Positions 59,987 to 64,000 of a DNA stretch of 64,000 nt are shown in pieces. Source of the stretch: Provencibacterium sp. (GTDB taxonomy: Bacteria > Bacillota > Clostridia > Oscillospirales > Ruminococcaceae); assembly GCA_022792175.1 (NCBI GenBank), contig JAAWAN010000007.1, positions 1 through 64,000 of the forward strand. The letters run 5' to 3'. The translations under genes and the position numbers were made by a program. Positions within the stretch are counted from its first letter, which is position 1; each line of letters opens with the position of its first letter. A model generated the notes under the pieces. The model made no database searches and was not told where the DNA came from. It saw only the letters and a list, made by a program, of their open reading frames with translations.

Positions 59987-60943
59987 CTAAAACATCCCGG
60001 GCGGGACAAGGATGTCCTCCTTTTTAAGTTTCCCCCAACAAAAGCAGCCGATAAGCTCCTGCGCCTTTACCGGCTCTGCCTTCGGCAGCAGGCCGCAGAG
60101 GGCCGCCAGCTTTCCCAGTATCGGCTCCGGACCCGCATAGCGCCGGCGCAGCTCCCCCATATCCAAATCCCTGTCCCTTTTGGAGAGGCGGCGCCCGTCC
60201 GGCGCGAGCAGCAGCGGCAGGTGAAAAAATTGCGGCGCGGGCTGTCCCAGCATCCGGTAAAGCAGAAGCTGGCGCGGGGTGGAGCTTAAAAGATCCTGCC
60301 CGCGCACCACCTCGCTGACACCCATCGCCGCATCATCCACCACCACTGCCAGCTGGTAGGCATAAACGCCGTCCGAGCGGCGGATGATGAAATCCCCGCA
60401 CTCTTCGGCCAGATTTTCGGCATATTCCCCGCGCAGCCGGTCGCAAAAGCTTATTCTCTCCTTTGGCACCTGCAGGCGCAGTGCGGGTGGCCGCACCCGG
60501 CTTTTCCTTTCAATCTCCTGCGCCGAAAGCCCGCGGCAGGTTCCGGCATAGAGAACCCGCCCATCTGACAGGTGGGGGGCCTCGGCGGCATGCAGCTCGG
60601 CGCGGCTGCAAAAGCAGGGATAAACATGTCCCGCCCTCTGCAGCTTCTCCAGCGCCTGCTCATACAGAGAAAAGCGCTGGCTCTGCCGGTAAGGAGCATG
60701 GGGGCCTCCGACCCCTTCCCCCTCGTCAAAATCCAGCCCCAGCCAGCGCAGGTCCTCCAAAAGCAGGCCGGTATTGGGGCCCTCTTCAGGGCAGCGCCGC
60801 AGGTCCAGATCCTCAATGCGCAGCAGTATGCGCCCGCCCGCCGACCGGACAGACAGCCAGGCCATCAGCGCACAAAAAAGGTTGCCGAGGTGCATCCGCC
60901 CGCTGGGCGTTGGAGCGAATCGTCCGCAGACCTGCCCGCTCAC
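59987..60943 (-). CDS. gluQRS: Glutamyl-queuosine tRNA(Asp) synthetase
   Basis: This 318-residue protein is a GluRS catalytic-core paralogue that attaches glutamate to queuosine in tRNA(Asp). The class I signature is FAPTPSGRMHLGN, the KMSKS-like motif is RRLSKRDRD, and zinc-binding positions lie in YPCFCSRAEL. It lacks the anticodon-binding domain, as expected for GluQRS. Its ATG overlaps the stop of the preceding small gene by four bases. Confidence 0.88.
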   Translation of the reverse strand: MSGQVCGRFAPTPSGRMHLGNLFCALMAWLSVRSAGGRILLRIEDLDLRRCPEEGPNTGLLLEDLRWLGLDFDEGEGVGGPHAPYRQSQRFSLYEQALEKLQRAGHVYPCFCSRAELHAAEAPHLSDGRVLYAGTCRGLSAQEIERKSRVRPPALRLQVPKERISFCDRLRGEYAENLAEECGDFIIRRSDGVYAYQLAVVVDDAAMGVSEVVRGQDLLSSTPRQLLLYRMLGQPAPQFFHLPLLLAPDGRRLSKRDRDLDMGELRRRYAGPEPILGKLAALCGLLPKAEPVKAQELIGCFCWGKLKKEDILVPPGMF

Positions 60944-61269
60944 AGCCCGGTCCGGTAAAGGGGGATGACGTTGATGACCGGCTCCTCATAGGGGTGCGCT
61001 TGTTTAACGGCCGCCAGCGTCTCTTCCAGATTTTCCGCCCGGCAAACGGCCTCTACGCGGTACTCGGTGCTATAGCTGAGCTTTCCGATTTCGCCGTCAT
61101 AGGGAGAGGCGCCCGGCAGCGGCCGCCAGCAGCCCTTCACCTCGCTGTAGGAAAGGCAGCTGTCATACTGGCCGATATGGCCCGCATCGCACTCCTGCAG
61201 AACCTTCTGAATCGCCGGAAAATGGGAAATTGGAACGAAGATTTCCAACTTAAAAAACTGAAATTCCAT
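60940..61269 (-). CDS. NIF3/YqfO-like small protein (CutA1-like fold)
   Basis: This 109-residue protein begins FQFFKLEIFVPISHFPAIQK and ends AAVKQAHPYEEPVINVIPL, the pattern of the YqfO insert domain of NIF3-type proteins found as stand-alone proteins in many Firmicutes. The fold is CutA1-like; function is unknown. AAAGGAG precedes ATG 61269. It is the first gene of a two-gene operon with gluQRS. Confidence 0.78.
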   Translation of the reverse strand: MEFQFFKLEIFVPISHFPAIQKVLQECDAGHIGQYDSCLSYSEVKGCWRPLPGASPYDGEIGKLSYSTEYRVEAVCRAENLEETLAAVKQAHPYEEPVINVIPLYRTGL

Positions 61270-61631
61270 CTTTAAGCGCTCTCCTTTGTCTAAAATATCT
61301 GCCCGTCCTGTCTGCAGGACGAGATTATACTATATCCGTAATAAATCAAGGGTATAATCAGCCATGCCCGTAGGGCGGCCGAATGAATCGGCGTATAATA
61401 GCCGTTCTGCGGCTATTATAGCATAAAACGTGCAGCGGCGCCATAAATTTCTTTCTGCTCTGGAAGGAGGGAACGGCCGCTGTCCGGCATTTTCAAAAGC
61501 CCGGCCGGAAACCGGTATTTTCCGGACGCCGGAACCATTTTTTTCTCTGCTGTATAAAATGAAAATAGAAAACGGCCATGCAGCCGGGACGCCGGCTGCA
61601 CCTTTCCCGAAAGGGCGGTGGCAATGCACAG
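61270..61631. other. Divergent intergenic region with a palindromic promoter element
   Basis: These 362 bases hold no gene I can support. They contain the TATAATAGCCG palindrome at 61394-61420. A further minus-strand TATAAT lies near 61326-61331, closer to the YqfO-like gene. Confidence 0.5.
61394..61420 (-). repeat. TATAATAGCCG palindrome, family C copy 1
   Basis: TATAATAGCCG and CGGCTATTATA are exact complements around a 5-base loop. On the minus strand the sequence TGCTATAAT is an extended -10 element. The next copy at 63222 reads almost identically on the plus strand, so the pair may be an operator or a shared promoter-leader module. Confidence 0.65.
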
Positions 61632-62096
61632 ATGAATGAAAATACCGAAGCGGATAGCCTGCAGAGCAGCTATGAAGGGCAGCTCTCCATTCTCAACCAG
61701 TCGCTGGGCTTTTTGCTGCTGGTTATCTTTTCTGTCCTTCTCTCCTTTTACGCGCTGACCCTCCAGCGCAAGCAGCTGATCTACAGTCAGGAGTGCCCTG
61801 AAAGACTGGAAAGCCTGCCGCCGGTCTTTCCTATCCGGCTGCTCGCCGGAGCGATCGTATCCGGGAGCCTCTGCTTTTTCCTCCACCTGGCTCTGCAAAG
61901 CGCTCAGCAGCCCGGGCAGACGCCGGAGCAATGTCTTTCCTCCCGCCGGAATATTGTCGCCAGCTTTCTGGTACTGGCAGCAGCGCTCATCCGGCTGTTT
62001 GATCTCTCCGAAATACAGCGGCTTTCCTCCTGCAGCCAGGCGGAAAAGGGAGAGGAACAGGCAAAAAGCGAAAGGGCGGGCGCCTGCACCCCGTAA
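61632..62096 (+). CDS. Small membrane protein of unknown function
   Basis: This 154-residue protein has three hydrophobic segments: about 22-42 (LGFLLLVIFSVLLSFYALTL), 68-90 and 108-126. Between them lies a Cys-containing loop, and the C-terminus is charged. I do not recognise a family. ATG 61632 gives the natural start; upstream frame use from 61578 is unlikely. It lies 76 bases before a cwlJ-like gene and may belong to the same sporulation unit, but that is inference. Confidence 0.6.
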   Translation: MNENTEADSLQSSYEGQLSILNQSLGFLLLVIFSVLLSFYALTLQRKQLIYSQECPERLESLPPVFPIRLLAGAIVSGSLCFFLHLALQSAQQPGQTPEQCLSSRRNIVASFLVLAAALIRLFDLSEIQRLSSCSQAEKGEEQAKSERAGACTP

Positions 62097-62172
62097 ATCC
62101 CTGCAGGCAAAAGATCTGCATGCGCCTTTGCAGGCGCGCATATGCTGAAACTGATGAAAGGAGGGGCTGCTT

Positions 62173-62610
62173 TTGGCTTTTTCCGACCTGGAAATTCTGG
62201 CAAGGATTCTGAAATGCGAAGCCGGCGGAGAGGGCGAGGATGGAATGAAGGCAGTTGCCAGCGTGGTGATGAACCGGGTGAACATTACCTATGGGGAATA
62301 TGGCCGGCTGGAAAAGACCATCCGGGCCATTATCTACCAGCCCGGACAGTTTGACTGTGTGCGCGAAACCATTCGCGGGCAGTATAATCCGCAGACGATT
62401 TATAACATGCGTGCCGAGCAGATACACTACGACATCGCCAACTGGGCAATCGCGGGCAACCGGCTGACCAACCTCGGCTTTGCGCTCTGGTATTTTAACC
62501 CCTTTAAACCAACCTGCCGCCAGAACTTCCCGTCCGAAGTCGGCTATTTTGTTATCCGCATCGGCAATCACTGTTTTTATAACCCGACCGATGCCTATGC
62601 GCAGACCTAG
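62173..62610 (+). CDS. Spore cortex-lytic cell wall hydrolase, CwlJ-like
   Basis: This 145-residue protein has a SleB/CwlJ-type Hydrolase_2 domain covering its whole length. The catalytic Glu is in LKCEAGGEGEDGMKAVASVV, and the end IRIGNHCFYNPTDAY matches CwlJ. There is no signal peptide or peptidoglycan-binding domain, again as in CwlJ, which sits in the spore coat and degrades cortex on germination. The start is TTG 62173 with AAAGGAGG eight bases upstream. The next gene encodes a GerQ-like protein, the usual CwlJ partner. Confidence 0.82.
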   Translation: MAFSDLEILARILKCEAGGEGEDGMKAVASVVMNRVNITYGEYGRLEKTIRAIIYQPGQFDCVRETIRGQYNPQTIYNMRAEQIHYDIANWAIAGNRLTNLGFALWYFNPFKPTCRQNFPSEVGYFVIRIGNHCFYNPTDAYAQT

Positions 62611-62713
62611 CACAGGGCCGGCAAAAAAGCTCTTCTCATCCTCAGGCGCCCGTATCCCGCGCGGGACGGGGCTGCCGCATTAAAAGCGCCGCGCGGAGAA
62701 AAGGAGAAGCCCT

Positions 62714-63112
62714 ATGAATAAGCTGTATCCCAACGGCATGACCAACGTAACACTCAATACCATTCAGGGAAACAACGAGCTGGTAACTCCTCCTGAGGAG
62801 GATTTCAACACCGAAGCCATGCGCGGCTCGATGCAGGAAATTTTCAGCGACAACCTCGGCCAGTTCGTCGTCTGCGAGTTTCTGATCGGAACCCAGGCCA
62901 CCACCCGCAAGGAAGGCATCCTCTATTCGGTTGCGCGCAACTATATCGTTCTGTATGAAGAGCAGTCCCACACCTTTGTGGTCTGCGATATCTTCTCCAT
63001 CAAATTTGTCACCTTCTATCTGCCCGGCCAGCGCCCGCAGCGTTCGCTGCCCAATCCCAACCTGCCGGGCATCCGAAACGGCGGGAATGGCGGAAGCGGC
63101 AGCCGCTCTTAA
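62714..63112 (+). CDS. GerQ-like spore coat protein
   Basis: This 132-residue protein has a central domain (about residues 35-105: MQEIFSDNLGQFVVCEFL, RKEGILYSVARNYIVLYEE, FSIKFVTFYLP) that resembles Bacillus GerQ in pattern. Low-complexity Asn/Pro/Gly/Ser-rich ends surround it. GerQ is needed to place CwlJ in the spore coat, and the gene follows a cwlJ-like gene here as in Bacillus. The similarity is recognised by pattern and context, not by an alignment. AAGGAGAAG precedes ATG 62714. Confidence 0.65.
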   Translation: MNKLYPNGMTNVTLNTIQGNNELVTPPEEDFNTEAMRGSMQEIFSDNLGQFVVCEFLIGTQATTRKEGILYSVARNYIVLYEEQSHTFVVCDIFSIKFVTFYLPGQRPQRSLPNPNLPGIRNGGNGGSGSRS

Positions 63113-63221
63113 AGACGGGCAACGAAAAGCATGCCGTCTGCCGTTTTGCGCAGCGGTCACGACTGCCCATGCATCTGTATAAAAATAGCAGGATTTTTGG
63201 CTTGCTCACACTAAAAAACGT

Positions 63222-63251
63222 GGTATAATAGCCGCAGACGGCTATTATACC
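63222..63251 (+). repeat. TATAATAGCCG palindrome, family C copy 2
   Basis: GGTATAATAGCCG and CGGCTATTATACC are exact complements around CAGA. TGGTATAAT is an extended -10 element on the plus strand, about 150 bases before the PHP gene. It matches copy 1 (read on the minus strand) over about 25 bases. Confidence 0.68.
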
Positions 63252-63379
63252 TTTATTTTTTTGGCCGCCCTATCCGGCATGGCTGCCCGCTGCCCGAGCG
63301 TCTCTTAAAAAGCAAACGGCCGTTGCACATGTAAAAACCGGCCGTTAAAAAATGAATACCGGAAACAGGAGGAAGAAAT

Positions 63380-64000
63380 ATGAAAAAATACCTGCTGCCG
63401 CAGGAGGGCATCTTTTTCAAAGCGAACCTGCATGCGCACACTACCCTTTCGGATGGTCGGCTTACCCCCGAGCAGCTCAAGGATTTCTATCTTGCACATG
63501 GCTACTCGATCGTCGCCTACACCGATCACCGGCGCTATGCCTTTCACAAAGAGCTGTGCGATGAGCACTTCCTCGCGCTGGCAGCCTATGAGGTAGATAT
63601 CAACGAGTGGCCCAAAATACCGGGAGATTTTTCAAGGGTGAAAACCTACCACATCAATCTCTATGACTGCGACCCTGAAAACGGCGCAGAGGAAAAGGTC
63701 CGCATCAATCCCCTGCCGGAGCGGCGCTATGGCGATACCGATTATATCAACCACTTTGTCGAGGAAATGCGCGCCTGCGGCTTTCTGGCCTGCTATAACC
63801 ACCCCTACTGGTCGCTGCAGAACTATGAGGATTACAAGGACCTGCGCGGCTTTTTCGCAATGGAAATCTATAATCATGGCTGCGAAATCGATGGGCTCTT
63901 CGGCGCCCATCCGCAGGCCTATGACGAGATGCTGCGCACCGGCTCCCGCCTCTTCTGCCTGGCGACGGACGATAACCATAACAGCCATCCGGCAGAAAGC
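63380..64000 (+). CDS. PHP-domain metal-dependent phosphoesterase, truncated by window end
   Basis: The visible 207 residues have no stop and run off the window. The PHP motif NLHAHTTLSDGRLTPEQL near residues 17-34 and VAYTDHRRYAF near residues 46-56 give the metal-binding His and Asp residues. LACYNHPYWSL near residue 138 and LATDDNHN near the end continue the pattern. Such proteins hydrolyse phosphoesters; stand-alone members include histidinol phosphatase and nucleoside-phosphate phosphatases. AGGAGG precedes ATG 63380. No signal peptide is seen. Confidence 0.8.
   Translation, partial: MKKYLLPQEGIFFKANLHAHTTLSDGRLTPEQLKDFYLAHGYSIVAYTDHRRYAFHKELCDEHFLALAAYEVDINEWPKIPGDFSRVKTYHINLYDCDPENGAEEKVRINPLPERRYGDTDYINHFVEEMRACGFLACYNHPYWSLQNYEDYKDLRGFFAMEIYNHGCEIDGLFGAHPQAYDEMLRTGSRLFCLATDDNHNSHPAES

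Overview
The window looks like the chromosome of a GC-rich, spore-forming Firmicute of the class Clostridia, probably close to the Oscillospiraceae/Ruminococcaceae (inference from gene content). The evidence is a cwlJ/gerQ-like spore pair, an ECF vitamin/metal transport module beside truA, a ClpE-type chaperone with a zinc finger, the LL-diaminopimelate aminotransferase route to lysine, an Asp23-FakA pair, a GSIII glutamine synthetase and strong AGGAGG ribosome binding sites. I found no rRNA, tRNA, CRISPR array, prophage or intact insertion sequence.

Layout. 0.2-6.5 kb (+): an LplB/YtcP/LplA-type sugar ABC importer, a cytoplasmic Cys-type sulfatase and a coiled-coil protein of unknown function. 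6.6-9.3 kb (-): a P-loop kinase, then an ECF sigma factor with a membrane-anchored beta-propeller partner whose C-terminus is missing. 9.6-18.7 kb (mostly +): a peptide-type binding lipoprotein, Asp23, FakA-like kinase, a GHL10 glycosidase (-), a split ThrE-type exporter and an ABC exporter. 18.7-20.7 kb: a decayed, visibly more AT-rich stretch with gene fragments and one intact SdpI-family gene. 20.7-25.1 kb (-): aldolase, FGGY kinase and dehydrogenase of a polyol/ketose pathway, behind a GNAT gene. 25.3-38.3 kb (-): clpE, cvpA, DUF5711-like, truA, ecfT-ecfA2-ecfA1, a damaged GNAT gene, an RlmI-like methyltransferase, glmM and ruvB-ruvA-ruvC. 38.7-39.6 kb (+): a TrmH-family methyltransferase. 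39.6-54.9 kb (-): one very long directon for nitrogen assimilation and glutamine-consuming synthesis: three-part glutamate synthase, glnA, an ANTAR regulator, purF, carA, carB fused in frame to dapF, pyrG and dapL. 55.0-58.7 kb (+): divergent glnN (GSIII) and an Amt-PII fusion. 58.9-64 kb: an AEC transporter, gluQRS, a NIF3/YqfO-like protein, a cwlJ-gerQ-like spore pair and a PHP-domain gene cut by the window end.

The most interesting system is the nitrogen region. Three transcription units (glt operon, glnN, amt-PII) each carry an intrinsic terminator in the leader or intergenic region. In each one the 5' arm of the terminator overlaps a small hairpin with a hexaloop of pattern A-A-N-G-G-C. 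A1 and G4 of such a hexaloop are the hallmark of ANTAR-bound antiterminator RNA, and an ANTAR protein with a degenerate receiver domain (Asn at the phospho-acceptor position) is encoded inside the same operon. I infer an ANTAR antitermination regulon for nitrogen assimilation that includes its own regulator. Within it, the Amt part of the Amt-PII fusion appears to have lost about 95 central residues at two points, while the reading frame and the PII domain stay intact.

Other notable structure: a carB-dapF fused reading frame; three families of intergenic palindromes; a GNAT gene lacking its acetyl-CoA-binding core; and rearranged VOC and GNAT remnants in the decayed stretch.
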